NCBI GenBank assembly: GCA_030248215.1
Contig: JASANG010003338.1
Location: 62,001-126,000, forward strand
Length of the DNA: 64,000 nucleotides
Source: Enoplolaimus lenunculus
Taxonomy: Eukaryota; Nematoda; Enoplea; Enoplida; Thoracostomopsidae
Reading direction: 5' to 3'
Below the pieces are notes generated by a model, which was not told where the DNA came from, did no database searches, and worked only from the letters and a program-made list of their open reading frames with translations. Shown one piece after another: positions 12,653 through 24,820 of the stretch; position 1 is the stretch's first letter, and each line of letters starts with the position of its first letter. A program made the translations under genes and the position numbers.

Positions 12653-14139
12653 ACGCATTTGGGTCCGCGTTACGTTATTTTTGACAATTTGGTCACTCAA
12701 GAAGTTGGTTGAAATCTGCTAAGCCTTCGGTACCTTCTGTAAATGGTACGCAATTTGTGACGCTTTGATCAGGTGCTAATGAATCAACGGAAGCGATACA
12801 TGTTTCATTGCTGTTATTCTCGAACAAAACTACCATAACAACTGTCAACAATTGATGCTAATTACAGTGATGATTTGTCAAACAAACTATTGCATCATCA
12901 ATGACTGATGGTTTCACACTGGCTACTCATAAACGCTGCCTTGGAATGGGTTAAAATATTCGGACAGAATTTTTGGTGTAATCTTCCCAGGACGCGTTTC
13001 CAGCTACGATGAAAAGAAGTATATATGAATTTGGGAACATTATTTTGAAACAAACGACAAAGAGAAAGCGACATAATTTTGACGTGTAAAACAAGGTCTT
13101 ATGGTTAACAGCCGTACTAGAACCACCGTGCATTTCGAGTAAAATAAACAATCGTCAGCAGCAAATCCCAGTAAGCATTACGTTTTCAAACGTGCGGGTA
13201 ATATCTTAAATAAATAATAATTGGGAGCCGCTACTAGAGAATGGCCAGGGGTACACAGCTCCTGCTAAAAAATTTTGGGCCCTTTAGAAAAGTTTTAGCC
13301 CTCATATAAGCATGTAATTTAAACCACATGACCCTTCTATAACTGTTTTAACCCGCACTACCAGATTAGGTGGATGCGCGCCTGTAATGGTTTCGTTCGT
13401 ACTGGCTTTAGACAACAGGTGTTTAACAATAGAAATAAACATTCAACCTAACTTTTTGGTAGCAGTTTCAGGCTAATCTTCAACTGGCAGCAAGGAAGCC
13501 TGATAACTCTAAGAACATTTTTTAAAGTAATGAAACTGGTCAACATCGAAACATTCACCATGGATTCGCAAAATCATACTTGACTATTCATTCAACTCAC
13601 GCTTAATTTAGTCACTCAAACCATCGAGTTGTTAACTTTTTTTAACAAAAAATGATAATAATAATAATAATAATAAGCAAATGGCTGGGTCTCTGAAACG
13701 TTACATAAGTATTACTTTATAATTAAGTATTTGCTACGCAATTATTTAACCAATTCGGTGATTCTTAAAGCGTAAAAGACATAAGTAGATACTCTCAAGT
13801 ACGATTTGAAAAACCCAGCCAATGTGTCGTATTGCTGAGCTCATAGGTTTGCTGTATATAAAGATTGTACGTTCAATCTACAATTTTAATTTGAGCAAGG
13901 TTACAATGCAGGAACGTTTTAATTACTTAAGCAAATCTTAACTGATGTTTAAAAATTTTGAATTTTCACGACTAATTTTTGCTGGTTCATCAAATATAAC
14001 TTATTTCATTGTAAGTACCGACATACGGCAATTATTATAAACAAACACAGGATTCCATTAATTTTTCACTTAAATGTATTTCATGTACTTCGCCAGACGG
14101 CAGTGAAATACACAAGACATCACGAAAACTTTAGTTGTA
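12653..14139. other. Intergenic, includes (AAT)n tract
   Basis: No gene seen. A short AAT/ATA microsatellite lies at about 13652-13676. The rest is AT-rich with no reading frame above 76 codons. Confidence 0.5.
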
Positions 14140-14322
14140 CTGTAGTGATCCGAATAAAAAGGGTTATAATAGGAGGGTCCCCAAATTGAGTCCCATCCAA
14201 CAGGAGTCCGTATCCCTAATAAGAGTCCGTAAACGGATAGAGCCCCTAAACCTTTGTCGATTATTCCTAAATTGTAGTGCATAAATGACTCCAGAATCAA
14301 ATAAAGTTGAGTTTAAAACTTC
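14140..14322 (+). mobile_element. M1 MITE, left-end fragment
   Basis: It starts CTGTAGTGATCCGAATAAAA after TA. It contains the shared blocks GAGTCCGTATCCCTAATAAG and GCATAAATGACTCCAG and ends near GAGTTTAAAACTTCC. The opposite terminal repeat is absent. Confidence 0.7.
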
Positions 14323-14816
14323 CTTGCATTATCGATCAAGCTTTATTTCGGTCTCTATAGTATCTGATACATAATGGAAAAAGGCAAATTTTTGATGATA
14401 TCAGCCGAATATCTATATGTGTAAGTGTAGTTTTTGTACACCTCAAGCTTATGAGTCCGTCTACATAAAGTAGGTTTAAAATAGCAAACTATATTTTAGC
14501 TTAAAATTACTCATTCAAAAACAAACTTGGAGGTTGAAAGCAAGTGTTGTTACTTTTAATGTAACATGGGTCAAAAGTTCGAATAAGCAGATGGATAGAA
14601 CACTCATCTCAAAACCAATAAGTCAGCGTTAATAAACACTTGTAATAAATCTTTGTGGCAACATTCAAAACTGGTCAAACATAGGAAGGCGTTGCCAGGA
14701 ATCCATTATGGAAACGTGTAACATCATTTTTTGGGACTCATGACTTCAGTGTGTTATTCTAAAGCCTGAAATAGTGCATTTTTCATTTTCGCAGACATTT
14801 CCAAGAGTTATACTAA

Positions 14817-15022
14817 GGGCTGCGTTATACTTTTGTTGACGTCCGGCGCCGTCCGTCACCCGTATGGACCCGTCCGTCACCCATACAGTGCCGTCCGTCA
14901 CCATTCGGTATCGTACGCAAATAACTCACGTACAATAACGTATGGTACGAACGGTGACAGACAGTGCCGTATGGATGACGCACGGGAACGGACGGCGCCG
15001 GACGTCGACTATAGCGCAACCC
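14817..15022. mobile_element. Foldback MITE, PIF/Harbinger-like
   Basis: The element is a long, GC-rich inverted repeat. The left end is GGGCTGCGTTATA and the right end in reverse complement is GGGTTGCGCTATA. Both arms then share GACGTCCGGCGCCGTCCGT, so most of the 206 bp can fold back. It is flanked on both sides by TAA (14814-14816 and 15023-15025), a 3-bp duplication typical of Harbinger elements. Open frames across it on both strands are by-products of the repeat. Confidence 0.75.
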
Positions 15023-15025
15023 TAA

Positions 15026-16091
15026 CTTCTACTCTTGTATCGTATTTTACCCTTGGCTAAAGATTTGTTATTTAGTAGCCTAGCAACCACCGGTGAACTA
15101 GTAAACATTTACATTTTGCACAACTACTAACTATCTGTATTTGCCTCGGCATTGAAAACTACTGCACATTATTAGGCATATATTAAACAATTGGCTAAAA
15201 TTGGATAAAAACCAATACGAAACAAGCATCTTTTTTGGCCGCTATATGCTAAACTAGCGGAGTTTGTGACTGCTGACTGTTTTCGCCTTTCTTTAATGAA
15301 TAAGAATGGCTTCCTATGCAGCTGGTTTAAGAAAAAATTTGGAAAGATATTTGCCGAAGCCGGTTTGGTTCGTATTCATTAAAACTGTACTGTTTTCTTT
15401 GGTTAATTGAAATTAATTTCATATTAATAAACAGTAACTGCATTTTGTTTCATTAATCGCCTAGAAGTTTTGCCAGATGATATTGTTTGCATGTTATACA
15501 CGATCACACATATCTTTCCAAACCTTAATATATTGCGGTAAAATAAAGTTAGTTCGGATTTTCTAGGTTTAGTTATATATTTAAAGCAGCCTTCAAGAAC
15601 AGAAAATTAACTTGTATTTAACAATTATCGATGAGATATCATAGCGGTTCAGTTTGGCAACAAGTCGAAGCGCAGCAACGATTTGGAAAACATTTGAAAC
15701 GATTGTGGAATACAAAAGGTCTGTGTCATAGAAGAGCTCTGGGGACCTATTGCAGACGGAGTTCAGTGGAGGCTCAGTCTTAATTAGAATAATTTTACGC
15801 CTTCAAAGTTCTAAATTAGTTTAAACAGTCTGTCTTGAAAAACGTATGTGAAATCCCTGTCAGCTTTTTCTAAATGTTTTTGGGACCATTTATCATGTTG
15901 AGCTGGCTACGAACTAGAATAGGTTTCAAATATTGCATTAGATCGGATGACCCGTTAGTGAGCTCAACCATTATAAAGTTTTTCGAATTTTATAACAATG
16001 TCTTATCATCTTGCATTTTCAGCAATTTCTTTATTATCAATTTACACGCTCTGGTAATTGACAGTTGAATCAAAAATACTATTTTTTTCAG
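15026..16091. other. Region upstream of the SPATA7-like gene, first exon unresolved
   Basis: The start codon of the downstream gene should lie here or earlier. Two weak candidates exist. The ATG at 15306 opens a 34-codon frame whose donors do not match phase. The ATG at 15632 gives about 31 codons and could splice at 15719 (GTCTGT) in the correct phase 1. Neither resembles the vertebrate SPATA7 N-terminus enough to call. Confidence 0.35.
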
Positions 16092-19000
16092 CGATCGTCA
16101 ATACAAAGAACAAACTTTGGTACCCGGAAGGTTCTAAAGGTAAGTTGTTGAAAGGAAATTTTTTAATTAATGCATACTGCACCGGAATACTTACCGTTAA
16201 CTTTTATTTCCATTAGCGATATCAACGGCAAAGGTGCCAATTTTCCAGGTAACAGAATACAGCTGTTAATACTGAATGTTGGTGATAAAAGCTGGTAAAA
16301 GATCAGGGGCGGAACAGTTTTCTGCGGGCCTTCAATAGAGTAGGCTTAGCTTTAGAATAATTTTTTTGCCTTGGCTTACTTAGGCTTACGTATAAACTCG
16401 TTCTTACGCTTAGACCTAGGTTTAGGCTTAGGAATATGCTTTATGCTACTGTTATCGCACGGTTCTATACATTGGCCCAAACGCTGTATGACTGTTTCTG
16501 CTTCGTTCAGGGTTGGTAAACAACAAGTAAAATATTCGTTCGTTAAATAAATTACAAGCAAGATTGTTGTACTTGTATTTCATCGTTTAATTTAAAAACA
16601 AACCGAACTTTTCCCTACCTCTTCTCGGTTCAAATTTCGCCTCTGTCCATAACATCTTTGCCAAATAATTTTCGTCTATTGATTGTAGGCCTGCAGCTTC
16701 CAATTACCAATGATGGATCAAGAATTGAGCAGGTAAAATATACGATTGTGGTGTAAATTTAGCAATTTATTTTTGCGACCTCGTGTTCTCGATGTAGTTT
16801 TTAGACAGGTGATCGCCAAATTGTAAATATCATTCAATTAATCTTGCTTAATGTTTCGTGTATTTTAAAATGTAATTATGCTTTGAATACATTGATTAAA
16901 TAGGTTGAACGCGTCCCATAAACTTCTAAAAAATTGACCCAAGACCCACCAGCGACCCATTGAACTGTTTGACACTCTCAGGCTCTGGCAGTGGCGCAAT
17001 GGTTGCTGTGAGTCACAAAGTAAGACTTGACAATAATCTTATACAAACCCGTAGCCAGGTAAGGGCCAAATGCGTTCAATCGAATTGGCGAAATTTCGGA
17101 TCCTTGCCTAAAAGTTTCGCCGTGCTCGTGAATGCTGTATGAAATCCTCGCATGCCCAACCTAAAATTTTAAGACTTGATGAATTCTTTTTGACTGTTAT
17201 AGTTAAGACTATTTCCATCGCCGCTGTCAGCGCGAGAAGTACAAAGTATCAAAGCTTATTTTTGTCAATATTTGGATTCAAACGAAGTTTACGTGCCTGC
17301 GCATTCGACAAGAACCTACCAATTACGCACGCTGCATTGTGATCAAGTTTATGGCGGCCCGAATCGAAGTTATGATATGTTTGATAGGCATCAAAAATGC
17401 TTTTCTCGGCGTCGTTCATTTACACCGCGGCGATTACGAGCAAGCAATGCTGTATCTAAACTTCGCCTTATGACTCGTGACTATCATCCGGCGGAACCGG
17501 AGCTGTGGCAGTCTACAAATAGATTACAAGTAATGACGCTCAAGAAAATGTATATTTTTTCAAAGTATATATCTGTCAAAATGTACAGATTATATACGCA
17601 AAACACACAATGTCTGGGTAGAAATTACATGTAAAGGAGCACAGTTGAATGCTAAATCTCTTAGCTTTATAAATTGTAGCAGGTAAATCTTGAGTTGCTT
17701 GCATTGGTTTAAATATGAACATTTTTGAACTTTAATTAATTGTATGAAAACCTGTAGTTATAGAATATGTCAAGCATGCTATTAAAACGGAAAATTATAC
17801 AAAAATATAACTTCTTATGAAGAAACTGTCAAAAATACGGTTAGTTTGCCAAAGTTATATTTTCGGACAAAGCCAAACTCGATTTTCAACAACATGGTAG
17901 TCGCGATTACAACCATTCAAAACCCAAAGTGGCTCCGCAGCCAGTGCCTTCCAAACCTTCTAAATCAACGACATTGAAGACGACCATTCAGTCATCTCCA
18001 AGCAAGGTATCCGGCAAAACAACCTCAGCAATACAACTAGTACAACCGCAACGCAAAATAGCTCAAACGTTAACGGATATATCATCAGATATTTATGTAA
18101 AGACAGATTCGCTTCAAACGTCGGTCAAACCAACTGTTTCGGTTGTTCCTAAAGTGACTTCGGGCGTAACTTCAAACAACAAAATTAAATATTTGACTGA
18201 GAAATCTGAATCTCTTGATGAAGACGAGTAAGCTTTTGAGCATCATTATATTTAATGGCGATCTCAGGGGCAGTCACCGAAAGAGAAATACCGTGGATAA
18301 AAAGTATATTTGAAACTTTCTGAAAACGCAAATAATATTTTGTTAAGCGTAGAGATCAAAAATTATTTTTTCAAATCTGGAAATTTTAACGGATATCGAA
18401 ATATCCACGTTTTGGAGTGTCCGAGATTAAATTAACTATGTCGGATATACGAAATAAAATTTTCTGTTTATTATTGGTATTAAGCGTGACTTTCCTTTTA
18501 GTTAACAACCTATTCAACTCGTAGCGTGTCAGGGTGTACCCAAGTTTTAATATTTGTACTGTAAAAATATATTTTGAAATTTAACGAAAGTATTAGCAAT
18601 CGTTAATGTTCTAGCTACTTGTTGTGAAATGTGCATGTAAATTTTGTAACGTTTTTTAAACTTTTATACCAACATTTTTCAATTTAACTGATTTCAGCAA
18701 AGAGCGACTTCTTGTTACGTTCGCTGCTGAAGCAACATCCGCAGTCATTGTCAATTACGCATATTCCTCGGAGTAAGTAATAAAGTGAAATATAATTGAA
18801 AATTCATTTGAAATTTAATGAGACAGTCATGAAACCAAGAATCGCCAGTGGACGCGGCAAACAAATTAAATTCCAGTGAGGAAAAAGTAAATTTTCCTGA
18901 AACGAATCTATTTTGATGTTGCCAAAACGTTTTCGACCGGTGCTGTCGTGGAAGGATTGCGCTATCCTTGAGCACCGTTATTCTGTAGATGGCGTTTCCG

Positions 19001-22000
19001 GGATACGCATACGGGTGCTTGTTGCGTTTTTAGACTCAAAACGTGGATAATTTTTTTCTTTTAATAAATAATGGTGAAAGCAATAGTTGAGTAATTTTCG
19101 TTGTTGCTCCAGACAACCGCGTGGCAAAAGGCTTGTTTGTGGATTCTACAATCACAATCCGAGAATCAAAAAAGTCTACAGAGTGGTTACGTTTGTAAAA
19201 TATGGCAAAAGCAATGCAATGTCTTCGAAGTCACATTTTCATCAATTTATTGTGTCCTTTGCTGAGCAGAATTCTACTTTATCTTGCGTATTCCTTGGAA
19301 CTTTCAGCTGACACATTTAAAATGCAGTATGTTGGATAGAACAGAGCGAATCACTACCACAAAACACGTACAAATCTTAAATATTTTTCAAGCGGTCCTC
19401 TTAATGCTTAATTTGCTTCGACGTTTTCTATTGCATATTTCGTGAATTCTTCGCAATGCTGCGTCTTTATACTCTTCCGGCTTACAATTGACCGACAATA
19501 AAAAATCTTGACAACGCAGCTGTGTCGAACAACGACTTACTAATATTTCTTATTATAATTTCAGTCGCATGAAAAAGGTGCTCGCCTCTCAAATGAAACG
19601 ATGGTCGCATATTTTGGCACAGGTATAAACGAATTTCATGTCAACAGCGGAGATTTAATAAATCAATGCTCATATAACATACATAATGTAGCACGCGATG
19701 GCAAATTTTACGCAATTTATTTGGCATTCAAACGTGTGGTTCTTTGTACCGTTTCCACTACAGTTTTCAAAAATTGCCAATTTTGGCATAACTTACGCGT
19801 AGATTGAGGGTTTTGGTGGAGGCGGTGTTTAACCTTGGACATCAAGTTAGGCTTCGGCATAAGCTTGCGGTGAAAAGTATACACAAGTGGCAGAAACATT
19901 TTTTGTGTTCCCAGTGATATTGCCAAATAATTGAACTCAAAAAAGTGAAGTGTCACTAAGTTGGATCAGATGAACTGTAGAAAGGGCACATAGGCTCTAA
20001 ATGGTGCTGTATGAAAATGATGGGGATATAATTGTTTAGGTTTATATATTTCAGAATGAAATGGAAACAACATTAAACGATGTTCTTGAACAAGCAGGAA
20101 TAGACGAGTTTCGATTAAAGCCAGCTTCGTTTGCTTTGGCAAGTCAAACTAAAACTGGTGATTTTGTCGAAAAAGATAACTATAGTGATAGCTGGGTGTT
20201 AGCAAAAGATGTCATAGAATTTTCTGAATCAATTCCTAGTTTCAAAACATCAACCATAACGTCATCAAACACCAGTTCAAAGGTCGCTGCTACACTCAAT
20301 GGAGAACAATCCGTTAACACTGCTGTGATCGAATCACTGTTGAAAACGAGTGAATCGTCCGTTGATTCAATAGTTGACAGTCTGCAACAGCATTATACTT
20401 CAAAGTAATGCTGTATTCTATAATGTGTGTAGCATTTATCACCAGTTGGTAAGAAGTATTGTAATTCGAAATCTGCGACTTTTGGTTCGACATTATTAAC
20501 GTTTAGCACATTTGTTTTGTACTATACGTTTTTCCAACTTCCAAGTGGTTTATTATTTCTGCAATATGAACAGTTGATCAACAATAGCTGACACAGTGAC
20601 GGATTTTGTTTAATAATGAGGGGAAGCATTCTGTGTTAGTCTGTTAGCCCTATCGTGGTCAATATTTTGCTATGCAAATTGCGAGCTTAAGCGTTTTGTC
20701 TCCCTAAAAAGCTGAAAGTTCAATGTACACGGCTTCGACGCAAATTTCCATACATTTTGCGGTTTAGTTGACAAATTTCCATCTTAAAAAAGAGCATTCA
20801 ACTATTCACCTATTACACCCTATTTAAAAATTGTAAAATTTCAACCAACTACGAGAAAATTGTTCATTCACCGTTGTTTGCGCGACTACAAATATGTAAA
20901 AAAATTTACAATTCCGGACGTGGTTTACAGTAACAAGTTACCTTCATTTCGCATCGACCGTGGCAAAATTAGCTTTTTGAAGGTTAGATTTATTCATTGC
21001 AACCATTCGCGGATGCTTTTGCGTGAACCAACATTGTGTTGTGCTAAAATTTGTGAGTTTTTTCAACTTCATTATTTATGCATCGAAGATGATAGTGCAA
21101 TTTCAGGCAATAATTTAGTAAAACGAACGTTAAGAGTTCAACGCTTTGATCTTTTGCGTGAACCAAGATTGTGTTGTGCTAAAATTTGTGAGTTTTTTCA
21201 ACTTCATTATTTATGCATCGAAGATGATAGTGCAATATCAGGCAATAATTTAGTAAAACGAACGTTAAGAGTTCAACGCTTTGATAAAAAATGAAACGCT
21301 ATGAAGCATTATCCAGCTGCGGAGCCATTACGAACAAAGAATAACCGGAAACTTTAGCTCTTTTCAGCATCAACCGGCAACAACCGGACATAGATATAAC
21401 GCAAAGTACGACCCGACAATCCGGAGAATCAAGGAGAAACGAAGTTCACAGAGATGGAAAACCTTCAACATCGAAATCATTAAGTACAATCGCTGGAAAC
21501 TTTGACACAACTAATGCTGCAAGTTCAAAAAGTAATCAATCAAGTGGAAGCCAAGGTAGAACTAAACAGTCCTCAAATTCAAAGATTTCAGTCAGCGAGG
21601 CTGCTCCACGCAGGCAAACAAGTGATACTACTGAATCAGTGGCCACCGCTGCGGCAACGGAAGTCTCCAAAACGCATTCAACAAAAACTGACAAAACTGG
21701 CAGTAGCAAATCTGGTGACATATCACCGAAACAGAGTAGTAGGCGTAGTTCAGTGAAAAAATCCATCAAAACAAACAGTTCGTCTTTAGATAATCAGTCA
21801 GTTCCAATTGCTGAACATGTGGAATCGAACTATTCCGCTGAAACGCTTGGAGAATCACCAACTATCAGCCGGAAAAATTCAAGAACCACAACTTGTTTTT
21901 CTTCAGAGCCCGACGGATTTACGTATACAACAAACACAAACGACTTCAATGGAAAAGCTTGCGACACGACTTCAAAATCAACAAAAGAGACATGGAAAAG

Positions 22001-23042
22001 CAGCAATACTGTTAAGCCGACCAATGGTGATTTCAGCAAAACAACTGCAGCTGCGGAAGCGAAAACAACGTTGACTGCATCGACAACACACAAAACAAAT
22101 CCATGCAACAGAGATTCTGAGAAATTTCTAGATTTAAAAACACCCGATAAGGAACGCAGTTCAACACGAAATGGTTCAGATTTCAATACGAATGCAACTA
22201 GCCATACAAACAACAGTTCGCCATACAACAGCACTAGAGGCATAGGAGAGACATCGCTTAAATCAAAGGACAATTATAGCCACTCTGGAAACGCAAACGA
22301 TCAATCTGAAACCATTAGTGAAAGCATCGCTACGTCCGACAGCTTAGAAAGTTCATCAAGTTTTGATGAACAAACAATAAATGGTACCGACAAGCTTTCG
22401 TCTAAAACTAGCAACACAATCTCAAAAGATGTACATCTAACTCAAGAAAATGATGATTGGCAGAAATCTGGAAACTCGCAAGCGTCATATGATCGAAGCC
22501 AAAACCCCAAATCGCAGAATGCTACAAAACAAGGATTGATCAATTTAGCAGCAGAAGCTCGAAAAATATTACTTAAAGGTGAAGAGGAAACATCTGCTAA
22601 TACTCCAAAATCTGCACCATCATCGAGGCAGTCCGAAACCAGAAGCACGCCCGTGCGAACAAAATCAACACACTTTAAAGAAAATAACGTGGAATATCAT
22701 CCCACCTCTGGTGACGACACAACAAGCACTAGCTCTGAGGTGGAAGAATTAACCTCAAGCAGCAGGTCTGAATCGAAAAGCGTTGAATTTGAAACTGGCA
22801 AACGACAACAGGACGATTTGAATTGTTTAGATCCAGAAGAACGCTCGTTAATGTTACTCGATCGCGGTATTATTCAGTACGAAACGGATCCTATTTTAAG
22901 GATGTATAGGGGTGATCCTTTAGATCCGATCAACGAAGAAGAAGAAGCATCGCTTACATCGTCTACGTTGACCGGTGGCCGTATGTCCCGCCGTCAAAGC
23001 AGCATCCATAGCCGGCGATCTGGCGCGAAAGGACCTTTTTAG
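16092..23042 (+). CDS. SPATA7: SPATA7-like protein (multi-exon, 5' end incomplete)
   Basis: Phase-consistent exons: 16092-16139, 16217-16248, 16697-16732, 16992-17019, 17231-17529, 17845-18227, 18698-18772, 19565-19622, 20055-20404 and 21368-23042 (TAG). Together they give about 990 codons. Vertebrate SPATA7, as I recall it, has a conserved SFTPR-x-L...Y-x-P segment and a C-terminal helical block beginning EELL. Here the matches are SFTPRRLRA...RDYHPAE in exon 5, then ERLLVTFAAEATSAV, SSDRMKKVLASQMKR and NEMETTLNDVLEQAG across exons 7-9, collinear with the human block. NTKNKLW near the start aligns with the human STKSNAF region. SPATA7 works at the ciliary transition zone (photoreceptor connecting cilium in vertebrates). 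Vertebrate proteins are about 600 residues, so this one is clearly longer owing to its last exon. The identification of exons 5-9 is firm; exons 1-4 rest mainly on splice phase. Confidence 0.8.
18698..20404 (+). CDS. SPATA7: SPATA7-like exons 7-9: conserved helical core
   Basis: Exon 7 (18698-18772), exon 8 (19565-19622) and exon 9 (20055-20404) join with phases 2, 0 and 2. The joined product reads DEDDKERLLVTF...NYAYSSDRMKKVLASQ...HILAQNEMETTLND. It aligns with the human segment that starts DEEELLYLSF and runs through FSNRFLERLF to HLLHVL, with the same hydrophobic spacing. This is the strongest evidence for the family. Borders are TTTCAG|C ... GA|GTAAGT, TTTCAG|T ... CAG|GTATAA and TTTCAG|AAT ... 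AA|GTAATG. Confidence 0.85.
21016..21285. repeat. 135-bp tandem duplication in SPATA7 intron
   Basis: Two copies (21016-21150 and 21151-21285) begin CTTTTGCGTGAACCAA and differ at very few bases. Because 135 is a multiple of three, a chance open frame from 20860 to 21294 runs through both, producing a 45-residue repeat. No splice sites or domains support coding. Confidence 0.85.
21368..23042 (+). CDS. SPATA7: SPATA7-like last exon: long Ser/Thr-rich tail
   Basis: Entered from TTTTCAG at 21367; one base completes the split codon of exon 9. The frame is open for about 557 codons to TAG. It is dominated by Ser, Thr, Lys, Asn and Gln with no predicted fold, then ends in a more conserved-looking acidic/hydrophobic stretch (DPEERSLMLLDRGI, then DPILRMYRGDPLDP) and a basic Arg/Ser tail ending GAKGPF. 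The tail has no counterpart I recall in vertebrate SPATA7. The opposite-strand 147-codon frame (21830-22273) is a shadow of its biased composition. It could be a lineage-specific extension or a second protein fused in frame. Confidence 0.75.
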
Positions 23043-24200
23043 TTCAGGAAATTTACTGTTTAGTCAGTACCAGCTTTGTCCATCCCAACATAGTATTCAA
23101 AAGCGAACCAGAAAATTAGCTGACCAGCGCTACTTTTTTCCTTGCTAGTAAGTCTTTCAAACTCGACGATTTTGCTCCAACGGATGTTGGTGTGAACCAG
23201 GAATTTAAATGACAAGTACCAGCTTTGTTTAAACCAACAAAGCATTCAAAATATGCAATAATCATGCTCGGATGCCGATCCTTGGCACTTGTGAACCAGA
23301 TATTTTGCTGACCAGCACCAGTTTTATGCTTGTTATACGATTTCAAACTCGATTACTGCAGTGACCCGAATACAGGGGGGGTAATAAGAGGGGGGTCCTG
23401 ATTTGAAGTCCCAGATAGTGGGAGTCCGTATCCCTAATTAGAGTCCGTAAGCGGATAGAGTCCCAAAACCCGAATTAAAGTCCATAAATGTCAATTATCA
23501 CAAATTGTAGTGCATAAATGACTCAAGTACCAAATACAATTGAGTTCGAACCTTTAAAGCATAATTATTTTTGAAAGTAGATTCTTAAATATAACCTTGC
23601 ATTATCGCTCGAGATTTTGACACAAGTAAAATAAATGTTTAATTCAAGGGATAGTTGCAATACCGAATATATATTACTAACGAAGCGCGGTGGAAGTGGA
23701 GGGTGGTTTAAACATAAATAACAGTCCATAACCGAATAACAGGGGTTACCTTCAGGAGAAGCCAAAAAATATCAATACCCCTTATTCGGGTCACAACAAT
23801 ATTATGCTCCAAAGAACCTTGATAGTAGATTTGTGACACCGAACATTTTGCTGACGAAAAACTAGCACCATAGAGAGCGTCAAAATTGTCGATAACTACA
23901 CGATAGAAGCTCACACCGCCACTTTCGTTCCAAGTCAGTAACGCGTTCAAACTTTCAAAGCGGAGGATAATGCTTCATAGGCGCTTGCTGTTGCTGTGAT
24001 ACACAAAATTCGCTGAACAGAACTCGTGCTCATGAGACAGGAGAGTGCTCAATTGTATCTTGCAGTTGTGAGGCAGGATGAACTAAATTAATGTTACTTT
24101 TATGCCATCACAGCACTATGCGTTCAAAACTCAGATATGATGTTTCAAAATAAATTTAACTAGTGACGTGGTTGCAACCTTTCAAAACCCTACTTGTTCC
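23043..24200. repeat. Degenerate tandem-like repeats downstream of the SPATA7-like stop
   Basis: Motifs recur irregularly: ACCAGCTTTGT (23069, 23218), CATTCAAAA-type (23092, 23245), GTGAACCAG (23193, 23290), GCTGACCAGC (23120, 23309) and TTTCAAACTCGA (23155, 23342). An M1 MITE (23356-23799) interrupts them. This may be 3' untranslated sequence of the gene. An AATAAA at about 23629 is the only polyadenylation-like site I noted, and it lies inside the MITE. Confidence 0.5.
23356..23799. mobile_element. M1 MITE, long copy with both ends
   Basis: The left end after TA is CTGCAGTGACCCGAATACAG. The right end is CCCCTTATTCGGGTCAC, the reverse complement of the terminal repeat. Internal blocks GGGAGTCCGTATCCCTAAT and GTAGTGCATAAATGACTC match the other copies. 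At about 444 bp it is longer than the 6322-6671 copy. Confidence 0.75.
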
Positions 24201-24561
24201 CATATTTAGTCTAGCGTCGCCGTTACGTAATTAATTTGCATTATGCATATACTGTTCTTTGTATCTTGTTTCAAACATAGACATGAAAAGTTGGAAAGCT
24301 GCCCAAAATACGTATATGGGAAATTTCAGCTAATTATTGCACACTTGTGCAACTTTCGTAATGAAATTTAGAGATACACTTTTGCAGTTCTATATTACTC
24401 AGATAATAGCTGCACCAAGCACACCAACATACAAGGATATGAAAGACACCTTTAAAAATTGTTGTATTCATTTTAATGATTGAATATATAGAAAGACAAT
24501 GTAATTCGCATATTGAGCACTGCTGTCAATAACACTTATCGTCTTTTTACTTCTTTATTGC

Positions 24562-24634
24562 AGTGGCGGATCCAGGATCTCGAAATGGGGGGTGCAAAAT
24601 TTCACAGGTAATAAACTTTATTTTTTGACCCATA
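24562..24634 (+). mobile_element. Possible hAT-type terminus
   Basis: CAGTGGCGGATCCAGGATCT followed by a G-run looks like the terminal repeat of many animal hAT elements. A possible partner end occurs near 25600-25628 (CTGCTCCGGCACT, preceded by GGGGGAGC), which would give an element of about 1.07 kb carrying the M1 copy at 24635. No target duplication was found, so the pairing is uncertain. Confidence 0.35.
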
Positions 24635-24820
24635 CTGTAGTGAACCAAATAAGAGGGGGTCCCCATTTTGAGTCCCAATTAATAGGTGTCCGTATCCCTA
24701 ACAAAAGTCCGTATGCAGATAGAGTCCTTAAACCCTTATTGGAGTCCATAAATGTCTATTATCCCTAATTCTAGCGCATAAATGACTCCAGGGCCAAATA
24801 AAGGTGAGTTCGAAACTTTA
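24635..24820 (+). mobile_element. M1 MITE, left-end fragment
   Basis: It starts CTGTAGTGAACCAAATAAGA after TA and continues through GGGGGTCCCC, GTCCGTATCCCTAA and GCATAAATGACTCCAGGGCC to GAGTTCGAAACTTTAAA. It lacks the second terminus. Confidence 0.7.

Noticed and set aside
14825-15060. Coding frames on both strands
   Set aside because: They read through the arms of a palindromic MITE; composition follows the repeat.
15306-15410. First exon of the SPATA7-like gene from ATG 15306
   Set aside because: Donor sites available do not give the phase 1 exit needed for 16092, and the product does not resemble SPATA7.
21830-22273. 147-codon antisense gene
   Set aside because: Shadow of the Ser/Thr-rich SPATA7-like exon on the other strand.
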